Source of the DNA: Piscinibacter caeni
Lineage (GTDB): Bacteria > Pseudomonadota > Gammaproteobacteria > Burkholderiales > Burkholderiaceae_C
Assembly: GCA_003265685.1 (NCBI GenBank)
Contig: KZ836107.1
Coordinates: 53,330-117,329, forward strand
Length of the DNA stretch: 64,000 nt
Direction: 5' to 3'
This document shows, in pieces, positions 44,030-52,672 of this stretch (positions are counted from its first letter, which is position 1; each line of letters opens with the position of its first letter). The notes beneath the pieces are model-generated. The model saw only the letters and a program-made list of their open reading frames with translations, had not been told where the DNA came from and did no database searches. A program made the position numbers and the translations under genes.

Positions 44030-44659
44030 ATGGGCGAGTCTCGTCCTCCGCTGAGGGTCGACCGGCAGCTGCGAGCGCTGCAACTGGCCAAGGACTGCGC
44101 CGCCCTCGGCGCTCGCGTGCGCACCATCGGCCACCTCACTGGCCTGCCACCACGCGAGCTGCTGCGCCTGCTGTTCCCCGACCGCGAGCACGTGCCGCGT
44201 GGCCGGCCACCCGATTCCCCCGAGTGGTACCACGGCGCGAACCTGCTCTACCGCGCGGAGGCCTCGATCGTGGTGGCGCTGTACCGGCGCCTGCGCGACG
44301 GTGGCTTCGCCGCGGCCGAAGCGCTCGTTGCCGCCTACCGCCACTACGGCAGCATCTGCGAACCACCGCAGCGCATCAGCTTCGACCGCGCATTCGACCT
44401 CGCCGCGCACACCGACGGGCTGTGGCTTACCAGCGTGCAGAGCTTCTCGCTCGTCGCCTGCCCCACCTGCCACAGCGAGTACCTGGCCGCCTACGGCTCG
44501 GCGCCGCGGTCCAACGACGAGTGCCCGTTCTGCAAGCTGGTGCAGCGCTACGGAACGGATCAGCGGGTGCAGGCGTCGTTTCCGGTGCGGCCGCTGCCGG
44601 ACCTGTCAGAACTTGAACTCGGCGCGCATCTGTTGCTGAACGGGCGGAGGGACAACTGA
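44030..44659 (+). CDS. FlhC/BisC-like transcriptional activator
   Basis: A 209-residue FlhC-family protein. The C-terminal zinc site has four Cys residues (CPTC at 144-147 and CPFC at 165-168), as in FlhC. The N-terminal helical part includes RALQLAKDCAALGARVRTIGHLTGLPPRELLRLLFP, typical of FlhC DNA binding. No flagellar genes are near. On ICEs of the ICEclc/SXT kinds, FlhC relatives (BisC, SetC) switch on the transfer genes. It should therefore activate promoters such as that of the relaxase run at 54.9 kb. The Shine-Dalgarno sequence is weak, suggesting coupling to the FlhD-like gene. Confidence 0.82.
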   Translation: MGESRPPLRVDRQLRALQLAKDCAALGARVRTIGHLTGLPPRELLRLLFPDREHVPRGRPPDSPEWYHGANLLYRAEASIVVALYRRLRDGGFAAAEALVAAYRHYGSICEPPQRISFDRAFDLAAHTDGLWLTSVQSFSLVACPTCHSEYLAAYGSAPRSNDECPFCKLVQRYGTDQRVQASFPVRPLPDLSELELGAHLLLNGRRDN

Positions 44660-44800
44660 CAAGGCTCGAAATGCGCCCTCGCAAAGGCGGTCGTACTCGA
44701 CCTCAACACGTGTCTAGACGCTGACCGCACGCGGCCACCGGGCTTGGTTCCGGCCACGAGCCGCGAGCCCTCCACCGGTCGAACACCGATAGAATGCCCC

Positions 44801-44823
44801 GGACTGGTGGAATCCACCAGTCC
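44801..44823. promoter_or_regulatory. Perfect 23-bp dyad ahead of the Ssp-like operon
   Basis: GGACTGGTGGA, one central base, then TCCACCAGTCC: an 11-bp perfect inverted repeat centred on 44812, ending 40 bp before the sspB-like start. A TAGAAT (-10-like) sequence lies at 44790-44795, so the dyad would cover the transcription start, as a repressor operator does. A one-base centre is too short for an RNA loop, which favours a protein site. No regulator gene is adjacent. Confidence 0.6.
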
Positions 44824-44863
44824 GCCATGTCGGCGGCTGGTTCAACCCTCCAGTCGGAGCCTT

Positions 44864-45811
44864 ATGCGGGGACTTTTATACGCGGAAAATTTTCGCCCTC
44901 TGTTCTCCGGGCACGAAACCTTCGCCCTGCGACAGCTGTGGCTCAAGAAGGCGGTCGAACTCGTGTCGGGTTCATTGGCAGACACGGGCATGCATCGGAA
45001 GGACCGTGCAAAGAACGTGTTTGCGCACGATTCGGCGATCGTACGCCTTGGCGTGGGCAAGAACATGGTCGCGTCCATCCGGCATTGGTCGACCGCCTGC
45101 GACGTGATCAACGAAGGCGATGGTCAGCTCGCGTTGTCGCCCTTTGGTACCGCGGTGTTCCCCCAAGGGGGTCTGGATCCCTACAGCGAGCACGCCTCGA
45201 CGCTCTGGTTGGTGCATTGGAAGCTGGCCGGCGGCTGGGAAATCCCCAAGAGGCGCACCCATCGGAGTGCGACGTGGTACTGGGTGTTCAACTACATCCA
45301 CGAGCAGAGCTTCTCTTCGCGCGGCCTGCTAAAGGTGCTCGGCGAGTACGCCGATGCTCGAGGGCTGAGCATCTCGCCGGCAACGCTGAAGCGGGACGTC
45401 GAGGTCTGCCTGCGTTGCTATGTGAGCCGACCGGAGTCCTCGTTCGACGATTTCGCCGACTCAATGCTCGGCGAGTTGGGACTCATCACCACGCAGGGAA
45501 GAGACGAGTACGCACTCCATCGCGGGCCGAAGCCGACTCTCACCGACGGCGCATTCCTGTATGCCCTGCTGGAGTTCTGGCAGTCCTACGCGCCTCAGCA
45601 GAGCACGCTGTCCTTCGAGACGATCGCCTACGAGATCGGTTCTCCCGGCCGCGTGTTCAAGTTGGACGAGGACTCTGTTGCAGCTCGCCTCATTGCGCTG
45701 GAAACCATGACCAAGGCGCGCTACCAGTGGTCAGACTCTGCGGGCCTGCGACAGGTGGTGTGCACGAAGGCGCTGGAACTCGGCGAAGCGCTGGAGTTGG
45801 CCTATGTCTAA
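44864..45811 (+). CDS. sspB: SspB-like DUF4007 protein of a DNA phosphorothioation system
   Basis: A 315-residue protein with the DUF4007 opening FSGHETFALRQLWLKKAVEL (about 15-34) and LGVGKNMVASIRHW (62-75). DUF4007 proteins next to a large ATPase and a PAPS-reductase-like protein are, to my knowledge, SspB of the SspBCD phosphorothioation machinery, which nicks DNA during single-strand sulfur modification. ATG 44864 has GGAG upstream; a longer frame from 44744 would run across the dyad at 44801. It overlaps the ATPase gene by 8 bp. First gene of the defence operon. Confidence 0.8.
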   Translation: MRGLLYAENFRPLFSGHETFALRQLWLKKAVELVSGSLADTGMHRKDRAKNVFAHDSAIVRLGVGKNMVASIRHWSTACDVINEGDGQLALSPFGTAVFPQGGLDPYSEHASTLWLVHWKLAGGWEIPKRRTHRSATWYWVFNYIHEQSFSSRGLLKVLGEYADARGLSISPATLKRDVEVCLRCYVSRPESSFDDFADSMLGELGLITTQGRDEYALHRGPKPTLTDGAFLYALLEFWQSYAPQQSTLSFETIAYEIGSPGRVFKLDEDSVAARLIALETMTKARYQWSDSAGLRQVVCTKALELGEALELAYV

Positions 45812-48800
45812 GGGCGCTTCGTTGACCGCCACGCTACGCAAGGGACAGCCCTCCGACCTGAAGGAGCCGCAGCGGGGGGCACCCCCATCAGGCAGTATCC
45901 CGAGGCTCAGCAGCGTTGTCACGCTGGCTCGGCAGTTTCAGCGCGCGGTACGCCTCGACGCCGACTACGGCAGCGTCGACGCGCTGCAGGGCTATGTCTG
46001 CCAAGGGACCGCTCGCAACGTCCTGGAAACGATGTCGCGCCAGATCGTGCACACGCGCCAGCGTGCGTTCACCTGGACCGGTCCTTTTGGCGGGGGCAAG
46101 AGCTCCTTGGCAGTGGGGCTTTGCAGCCTCGTGTCCCCCGATCGCACCGTGCGTCAGGCGGCCTCGAGGGTACTGTCGTTCGCCGCGGCAGAGGCAGCGT
46201 CGGATGTCACACGCGCGTTCAGCGCTTCAAAGACAGGCTGGCTGGTCCTTCCGGTCGTGGGCCACCGCGGGAGCGTCGTTGACGCCATCGCAGCAGAGCT
46301 CGACCGACATGTCGACAGTTTGATACTGCGCAGAACCAAGTCGAAGTCCCGGCAGCGTACCGCGCTCGTCCTGCAGGAGCTGGCTCAGCAGGCTGAATCC
46401 CGCCGAAGCGATGGCGTTCTGCTGTGCATCGACGAACTGGGCAAGTTCCTGGAAGCCGCCGCCGATGGGGACGACATCTACTTCTATCAGGAGCTTGCTG
46501 ATGTCGCCGGACGCTGTGACGGCAAGCTGGTGGTCGTCGGCATCCTCCATCAGTCGTTCGAGCAATACGCCAACCGGCTGGGTTCCGAGGTACGCGACGA
46601 GTGGCGCAAGGTTCAGGGGCGCTATGTCGACATCCCGCTCATCGCCGCATCGGACGAGGTCGTCGAACTGATTGGTCGGGCGATCGACTCGACGCGTCCG
46701 CATCCACACTCGTTGGCCGTCGCGGCCGACATCGCGCGTTCGATTCGCCACCGTCGACCCGGGTTGGACGAAGCCTTCGCCAACCGGCTCGACCGCTGCT
46801 GGCCATTGCATCCGGTCACCGCAGCGCTGCTGGGTCCGGTGTCGAAGCGACGCTTCGGCCAGAACGAGCGCAGCACCTTCGGCTTCCTGGCATCGGTTGA
46901 AGCACGCAGCTTCCGCGAGTTCCTGCAGGCCACACCCGCGACCTCGCATCAGACGTACTCGCCGGCCGCCTACTGGGATTACCTGCGCACGAATCTGGAG
47001 CCCAGCATTCTCGCGTCGCCCGACAGCCACCGCTGGGCTCAGGGCGTGGACGCCGTCGAGCGCACGGAGCAGAAGCAGCAGGACGAAGACCTGCACTTGC
47101 AACTCGTCAAGACCATCGCGCTGATCGACCTCTTCCGCAACGGCTCGGGGCTCGTCGCGGACGACGCAGTCCTTCGGCACTGCGTGTTTGCCGGTGACGG
47201 CATCGCCGTCTCGCCGCAGAGCCTGCAGGAACTTCTCCAAGACCTGCGTCGCTGGGCGGTGGTGACGTTCAAGCGCCACCTCGGCTCCTGGTCCATCTCT
47301 GAGGGCAGTGACTTCGACATCGACGCGGCATTGGCGCAGTCGATGAGATCCATCGACGAGCCCGACCTTGGACGGCTCGAAGACTTGGTGCGCCTGCAGC
47401 CCGTTCTCGCGAAGCGTCACTATTGCGAGACGGGAACCATGCGGTGGATGGTGCCGCTGATGGTTCATGCGGGCCACTTCCAGCAAGGCCTGCTACGCGC
47501 TCACGAACTGTGTGGGGAACCTGGCGTGTCGCTGGGCCGCACGAGCGTGTTTGGCGCGTTCCTGCTGGTATTGCCGGCGCGCGGCCAGACCGTTCGTCAG
47601 GCTATCAACGCGGTTCGCAAGCTGGAGTGGACCGAGGATTCGGCACTGCCAATCCTCGTGGGCGTTCCGCGCAATGGGGAGGCGATCCGCGAACTCGGCC
47701 GCGAACTGGTCGCCTACGACCAGATCCGGCACTCGCGGTCCGAGCTGGAGAACGACGCGGTCGCACGCCGGGAACTCGAAGCCCGCACCGCGGACGTGAA
47801 GTCACGCCTGAGCGACGAACTTCGCGAGGCTTTGCTGAATATCGAGTGGACAAACCTGGAGGGGCAATCGTTTCCGGCAGGGGCGGTCGGTCCCGGTGGG
47901 CTGGCCCCATTGGCCTCCACGCTCGCCGACCGTGTTTTCGCGAGTGCACCATGCCTGTTCAGCGAATTGATCAACCGGGACGAGCCGTCCTCCAACAGCA
48001 TCAAGGGGCGCAAGGATCTGCTGTACGCGATGCTGGCGCACGGAGTCAAAGAGCGGCTCGGGTTCGTCGGCTATCCGGCCGAAGCGGGTCTCTATCACAA
48101 CCTGCTGGAAGCGACGGGACTGCACCGGCGACTTGAGGAAGGCGACGAGGAAGCGCGCTTTGGCTTTATGTCACCGACCGAGGACGACGCGACGAGCCCT
48201 CGAGCCCGATCCATCATGCCGATGTGGTCCTGTGCGATGGAGATCCTTGCTTCATCGAAAGACCCTGTCGGCCTCACCGCGATCTTCGCCCGCTGGCAAG
48301 CCCCGCCGTACGGTGTGCGCGCCGGTGTCTTGCCTGTTCTCTGGCTTGCCTTCGCGCTCGCGAACCAGCAGTGCATCGCGCTCTACAAGGACGGCATGTT
48401 CGTGCCGCAGATCCGGCAGGTCGAGATCGACGAGGCGAGTCAGGATCCCAGCCGCTTTGCCCTGCGCTACGTTCACATAGACGAACACCGACGCGACATC
48501 CTTGTCGGAGTGTCTGACCGCCTGCGATCGCTCGGTCGGGAGGTCGCTGCGGAGCCACTGGAGGCGGCCCGCGGGCTCGTCGCCCTGGTGTTCGACCTGC
48601 CCCAATGGACCCGACGCACGCAAATGCTCGGCGAGCGGACCCGGGACATTCGAGATGTCGTCGCCAAGGCAAGCGACCCACACAAGGTCTTGTTCGTCGA
48701 TCTGCCGATCCTCTTCGAAGGCATGCCGGTCCCGCAATACCTGGCGGAAGTCGGCAATGCGCTTGATGAAATGGTCGGCGCCTACGAGAAGATGCTTTCG

Positions 48801-49334
48801 GACGTCATGGTGAAGACCTTCGTCGCGTTGGACGCCTCGTTCGACACGAACGAGGGCCTGGAGGCACTCCGGCACCGCGCCAGATCGATCGCTGGACTTT
48901 CGGGCGACTTCCGACTCGACGCGTTCGCGACGCGCCTGTCCACACTGCAAACCGACCGCGCCTCCGTCGAAGGGCTGCTCAGTCTGGCCGGCAACAAGTC
49001 GCCCCGCGAGTGGACGGATCAGGACATCCACGCCACGCTCGTCCAGCTAGGCCAGTGGGCGCTTCAGTTTCGACGGGTCGAAGCGGTCGGTGCGATGCAG
49101 GATCGGGTTCCGACGCGCAACGCCATTGCAGTGGTGTTCGGCACTGGCAAGCAAGGCAAGACGGTCTCCGAGACGTTCGACATCTCGCCCGGCGAAGACC
49201 GCCGCATCCAGCAGCTCGTCGACGCGATCTTGAGGCAGTTCAAGGACGTGAAGCGCGAGGTACTGCTCGCGGCGCTCGCTCAGACCGGCACCCAACTTGT
49301 CGAGCACCGGACCGCTACGGAGGATTACACATGA
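45804..49334 (+). CDS. sspC: SspC-like large P-loop ATPase
   Basis: A 1176-residue ATPase. The Walker A motif is GPFGGGKSS (about 93-101) and the Walker B LLCIDELGKFLE (about 206-217). The next 300 residues look like an AAA-type module with DVAGRCDGKLVVVGILHQSF. The C-terminal 700 residues are helical and acidic without a known domain. Size, position and partners match SspC, the ATPase of the SspBCD complex. It starts inside the end of sspB and its stop overlaps the sspD-like ATG, so the three products are made in fixed ratio. Confidence 0.78.
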   Translation: MSKGASLTATLRKGQPSDLKEPQRGAPPSGSIPRLSSVVTLARQFQRAVRLDADYGSVDALQGYVCQGTARNVLETMSRQIVHTRQRAFTWTGPFGGGKSSLAVGLCSLVSPDRTVRQAASRVLSFAAAEAASDVTRAFSASKTGWLVLPVVGHRGSVVDAIAAELDRHVDSLILRRTKSKSRQRTALVLQELAQQAESRRSDGVLLCIDELGKFLEAAADGDDIYFYQELADVAGRCDGKLVVVGILHQSFEQYANRLGSEVRDEWRKVQGRYVDIPLIAASDEVVELIGRAIDSTRPHPHSLAVAADIARSIRHRRPGLDEAFANRLDRCWPLHPVTAALLGPVSKRRFGQNERSTFGFLASVEARSFREFLQATPATSHQTYSPAAYWDYLRTNLEPSILASPDSHRWAQGVDAVERTEQKQQDEDLHLQLVKTIALIDLFRNGSGLVADDAVLRHCVFAGDGIAVSPQSLQELLQDLRRWAVVTFKRHLGSWSISEGSDFDIDAALAQSMRSIDEPDLGRLEDLVRLQPVLAKRHYCETGTMRWMVPLMVHAGHFQQGLLRAHELCGEPGVSLGRTSVFGAFLLVLPARGQTVRQAINAVRKLEWTEDSALPILVGVPRNGEAIRELGRELVAYDQIRHSRSELENDAVARRELEARTADVKSRLSDELREALLNIEWTNLEGQSFPAGAVGPGGLAPLASTLADRVFASAPCLFSELINRDEPSSNSIKGRKDLLYAMLAHGVKERLGFVGYPAEAGLYHNLLEATGLHRRLEEGDEEARFGFMSPTEDDATSPRARSIMPMWSCAMEILASSKDPVGLTAIFARWQAPPYGVRAGVLPVLWLAFALANQQCIALYKDGMFVPQIRQVEIDEASQDPSRFALRYVHIDEHRRDILVGVSDRLRSLGREVAAEPLEAARGLVALVFDLPQWTRRTQMLGERTRDIRDVVAKASDPHKVLFVDLPILFEGMPVPQYLAEVGNALDEMVGAYEKMLSDVMVKTFVALDASFDTNEGLEALRHRARSIAGLSGDFRLDAFATRLSTLQTDRASVEGLLSLAGNKSPREWTDQDIHATLVQLGQWALQFRRVEAVGAMQDRVPTRNAIAVVFGTGKQGKTVSETFDISPGEDRRIQQLVDAILRQFKDVKREVLLAALAQTGTQLVEHRTATEDYT

Positions 49335-50230
49335 CACGCGCCGCTGAGGCACCCACCCGCAATCCTGCCTCCGAGAATCGCGCAGTGGTTCACCGGCACG
49401 TGCTCGGTCTGTCCGGCGGCCGTGACAGCGCAGCGCTCGCGGTGTACATGCGGCAACACCACCCGTCGCTGGATGTGGAGTACTTCTTCACCGACACGGG
49501 GAAGGAACTGCCGGAGGTCTACGAGTTTCTCGGGCGGCTCGAGGGGTTCCTGGGCAAGTCCATCGTGCGCCTCAATCCGCACCGCGACTTCGACTTCTGG
49601 CTCCGCGAATACGGACACTTCCTGCCGTCGCCCAACACCCGCTGGTGCACCAAGCAGCTCAAGCTGCTGCCGTTCCGCTTGTGGCTGCGACCGGCACTTG
49701 CCGCAGGCCAGCAGATCACGAGCTACGTCGCGATCCGGGCGGACGAGGACGATCGCCAGGGTTTCACACCCAAGCAGTCCGGGTTGAACGTGGTGTACCC
49801 CTTCAGGGCAGCAGGGATCGACAAGCAAGGAGTCCTGGAGCTTCTGAGCGACTCCGGGCTGGGGCTGCCTCGCTACTACAACTGGCGGTCACGCAGCGGA
49901 TGCACTTTCTGCTTTTTTCAACAGAAGATCGAGTGGGTGAATCTCAAGCGCAACCATCCCGAGGCGTTCGAGGAGGCCAAGCTCTACGAGAAGAGTGCGC
50001 TGGACCATGGTTCCCCGTTCACGTGGTCGATGGGCGAGTCGCTGCTCGAACTCGAGCGACCGGAACGGGTGGCCGAAATCGAAGCGGACTTCCAGGAACG
50101 GAAACGTCGAGATCGCGGGCGTATCCCTATCAACCCGCTGCGGCCACCGCGCACCGACGAGCCCACGGACATCGACGACCTGTACCTTGAGGATGAGGGC
50201 GGAGGTGCGTGTCTTGTCTGTCACAAGTAG
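49331..50230 (+). CDS. sspD: SspD/DndC-like PAPS-reductase-family sulfurtransferase
   Basis: A 299-residue ATP-pyrophosphatase of the PAPS-reductase/DndC family. The PP-loop is SGGRDS (28-33). Cys residues expected for an iron-sulfur cluster are in TRWCTKQLK (106), GCTFCFF (191, 194) and CLVC (294, 297). DndC and SspD activate the DNA phosphate with ATP so that sulfur can be inserted. The ATG overlaps the ATPase stop by 4 bp. No cysteine desulfurase (SspA/IscS) gene is present in the window; a chromosomal IscS would have to supply sulfur. Confidence 0.85.
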   Translation: MTRAAEAPTRNPASENRAVVHRHVLGLSGGRDSAALAVYMRQHHPSLDVEYFFTDTGKELPEVYEFLGRLEGFLGKSIVRLNPHRDFDFWLREYGHFLPSPNTRWCTKQLKLLPFRLWLRPALAAGQQITSYVAIRADEDDRQGFTPKQSGLNVVYPFRAAGIDKQGVLELLSDSGLGLPRYYNWRSRSGCTFCFFQQKIEWVNLKRNHPEAFEEAKLYEKSALDHGSPFTWSMGESLLELERPERVAEIEADFQERKRRDRGRIPINPLRPPRTDEPTDIDDLYLEDEGGGACLVCHK

Positions 50231-50326
50231 GTAGATTCCGGTGGCACGGCAGGGTCGACGCCGACCGAGCACGCACCTTAACCGCGATTCGCGGCGCGGT
50301 AGGCAACTCTGACAGGGGAAACAAGA

Positions 50327-52672
50327 ATGGCAGGAGGCTTCCGAATCGCGGCGCGCGCCTTGAGGCAACTCGGTGCCGAGCTCATCACTTCGGATGACGT
50401 CGCGCTCAACGAACTGATCAAGAATGCTTTCGATGCCCGCTCGCCACGGGTGAAGGTCGAGATACGTTCAACCGTCGACATTGATGCGCTGGCGCTGCTT
50501 GAAGAGCAGATTCGCCAAGGGCAAGTCACCAAGGCCGAAGCCATCGAACGTGTCGACCGGACGATTTCCCCTGATCTGACCATCGAGGAACGCGCGGCTC
50601 TGATCAGTCAACTTCACGAGCACATCGAAAAGCCGGTGCAGTTCGCCGACCATCTGAAGAAGCTGCGCGAAGAACAGGCCATCACGATCTCCGACACCGG
50701 ACTCGGGATGACGGGCGATGACCTGGCGAACAGGTTCCTGGTCATCGGTACGCCCGGCAAGCTCGTGGCCAAGCGCGACGCCGGCCCGACGGACCTTCCA
50801 ATCCTCGGCGACAAAGGCATTGGGCGCCTGTCGATGATGCGCCTGGGTAACCGTGCCCACATCCGTTCGACGCAGAAGGGTGAGACGGTCTGGAACGAAG
50901 TACGCTTTCAGTGGGACAGGTTCGACGACCCCGCGCTCTTCCTGCATGAAGTCGAGGTCGAGCTCACACAAGAGCCCAAGGCCAGCGCTGATGTACAGGG
51001 CACGGGCATCGTCATCCAGGACCTCTCCGCCAACTGGACCGCCGAGAAGGTGCAGGTCTTCATACAACGGTACATGCGGCGCCTGCAGAACCCGTTTGCG
51101 GTCCAACGCCGGCCGTATCCTGTCGACGTTCTCCTAAATGGCAAGCGTCAGGCGATCCCGGCGCTTCCGACGTGGCTCAAGCGCTCGGCGCAGTTCAGCG
51201 CGGAGATCCAGTTCGATCCGGCGGGAATCGAGGGGACGAAACAGGTCTTCCGGCGCAGCCTGCGCTGGCGCGATGCCGAGTCGTCGGATGCACGCTCGTG
51301 GACGCTCGTCGACCTTACGCAGCAACTCGGCCTTCCCGCCGAGACGTTCCATCGGCTCGGGTCGTTTGTCGCAAACTGTCTCTGGTTCAACCGCAAGCTC
51401 CTGATCACGAATACGGTCGAGCAGAACCAGACGGAAATCGCCAACGAGCTGAACCAGTGGTGCGGCGGCTTCGCGCTCTACCGCGACGACTTCCGGGTGG
51501 GCAAGACGGGCGGCATGGACGACGACTGGCTCGAATGGGACAGCGGCGCGCTTCGAGCCAAGGGCTATGCCCTCAACCGATACCAGACGGTCGGCAGCGT
51601 CACGATCTCGTCGCGGCAGAACCCATACCTGATCGACTCGGCGAACCGGGAACGGCTGGTCGCCTGCCCCGAACAGCAGTTGCTCAAGAGCCTGCTCGGG
51701 GACGTGCTGGTCGCAGACCTACGCATGCACATCAACGCGGTCCGTGAAGCCGAAGCCAAGATCGCCATCGCCAAAGAGTCGACGACGGAGTCGTTGAAGA
51801 AGTCGGAGGAAAGCCTTCGCAAAACGATCAAGACGGTCGACGAGATCGCCAAGGACGTTCCCAAAGAGCTGCGCTCCAAGATGGTAGAGATCCGCGGAGC
51901 GCTCCAGAGCCAGGTCGAGCACGTCAAAGTCGTCAAGAACGCGTTGTCCCTCGCTCGGGAGACACGCGTCGAACTTCTTGAGTTGGCCAACATCGGCCTC
52001 GTGGTGGAGATCGTCATCCACGAGCTCGCTAGGCTAACCGAGCGCACCGGCGAATTGTTGATGGACCTGAAGCAGAACAAGCACCAGGGAGATGTCGCAG
52101 GCATTGTTGACAACCTGCGCGCACAAATCGTCGCGACGAACAAGCGAATCCGAACTGTTGATGCGATGAGCCCGTCAGGCCGCAATCGCCGCGAGAACTA
52201 TGACGCGGTGGCGCAGGCCAAGACGATCGTGGAGGGCTTCAAGGCCCGCTTCGAGCGGCATGACGTCACTTGCCGGGTCCTGCTCGATGGCAAACCAGCC
52301 GATCGTCCTCTGAACGTCCACATGGTTCGCGGGCTCATCGCACAGACTCTGGAGAACCTGCTTACCAACTCCGTCTACTGGCTTCAGCAAGGGGTGCGCG
52401 ACGGCGCACACGGGCGCGCGATAGACATCGATTTCGATTCGAAGGCTTTGACCTTGAGCGTTACCGACAACGGTCCAGGCATCGATCCTCGTTATGCCAA
52501 GGAGATCTTCAAGCCGTACTTCACGACGAGGCGCAAAGGCAAGGGCCTCGGCCTATACATCGCGGGCGAACTCGTGGAGTACCACGGGGGAAAGCTGTAC
52601 CTCGACGAGACGCCGGATGAGGACGGCAGGCTACGAACGTTCATCGTTGAGCTGCCGAGGGAGGAAGCATGA
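50327..52672 (+). CDS. Double-GHKL protein: MORC/Hsp90-like domain plus histidine-kinase-like domain
   Basis: A 781-residue soluble protein with two ATP-binding folds. The first (about 20-180) is Hsp90/MORC-like: ALNELIKNAFDARS (26-39), ISDTGLGM (121-128), LGDKGIGRLSM (160-170). The second (about 560-780) is kinase-like: a possible phospho-His in EIVIHELARLTERT (about 565), N-box NLLTNSVYW (677), DNGPGID (about 714) and GKGLGLYIAGELVEYHGG (738). No transmembrane helix is present. AGGGGA precedes the ATG, 97 bp after the sspD-like gene. The stop overlaps the receiver gene by 4 bp. I infer a sensor of modification state or infection. Confidence 0.78.
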   Translation: MAGGFRIAARALRQLGAELITSDDVALNELIKNAFDARSPRVKVEIRSTVDIDALALLEEQIRQGQVTKAEAIERVDRTISPDLTIEERAALISQLHEHIEKPVQFADHLKKLREEQAITISDTGLGMTGDDLANRFLVIGTPGKLVAKRDAGPTDLPILGDKGIGRLSMMRLGNRAHIRSTQKGETVWNEVRFQWDRFDDPALFLHEVEVELTQEPKASADVQGTGIVIQDLSANWTAEKVQVFIQRYMRRLQNPFAVQRRPYPVDVLLNGKRQAIPALPTWLKRSAQFSAEIQFDPAGIEGTKQVFRRSLRWRDAESSDARSWTLVDLTQQLGLPAETFHRLGSFVANCLWFNRKLLITNTVEQNQTEIANELNQWCGGFALYRDDFRVGKTGGMDDDWLEWDSGALRAKGYALNRYQTVGSVTISSRQNPYLIDSANRERLVACPEQQLLKSLLGDVLVADLRMHINAVREAEAKIAIAKESTTESLKKSEESLRKTIKTVDEIAKDVPKELRSKMVEIRGALQSQVEHVKVVKNALSLARETRVELLELANIGLVVEIVIHELARLTERTGELLMDLKQNKHQGDVAGIVDNLRAQIVATNKRIRTVDAMSPSGRNRRENYDAVAQAKTIVEGFKARFERHDVTCRVLLDGKPADRPLNVHMVRGLIAQTLENLLTNSVYWLQQGVRDGAHGRAIDIDFDSKALTLSVTDNGPGIDPRYAKEIFKPYFTTRRKGKGLGLYIAGELVEYHGGKLYLDETPDEDGRLRTFIVELPREEA

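Noticed and set aside
50282..50294. Small dyad CCGCG-ATT-CGCGG before the double-GHKL gene
   Set aside because: It is too short at this GC content to call a terminator or operator.
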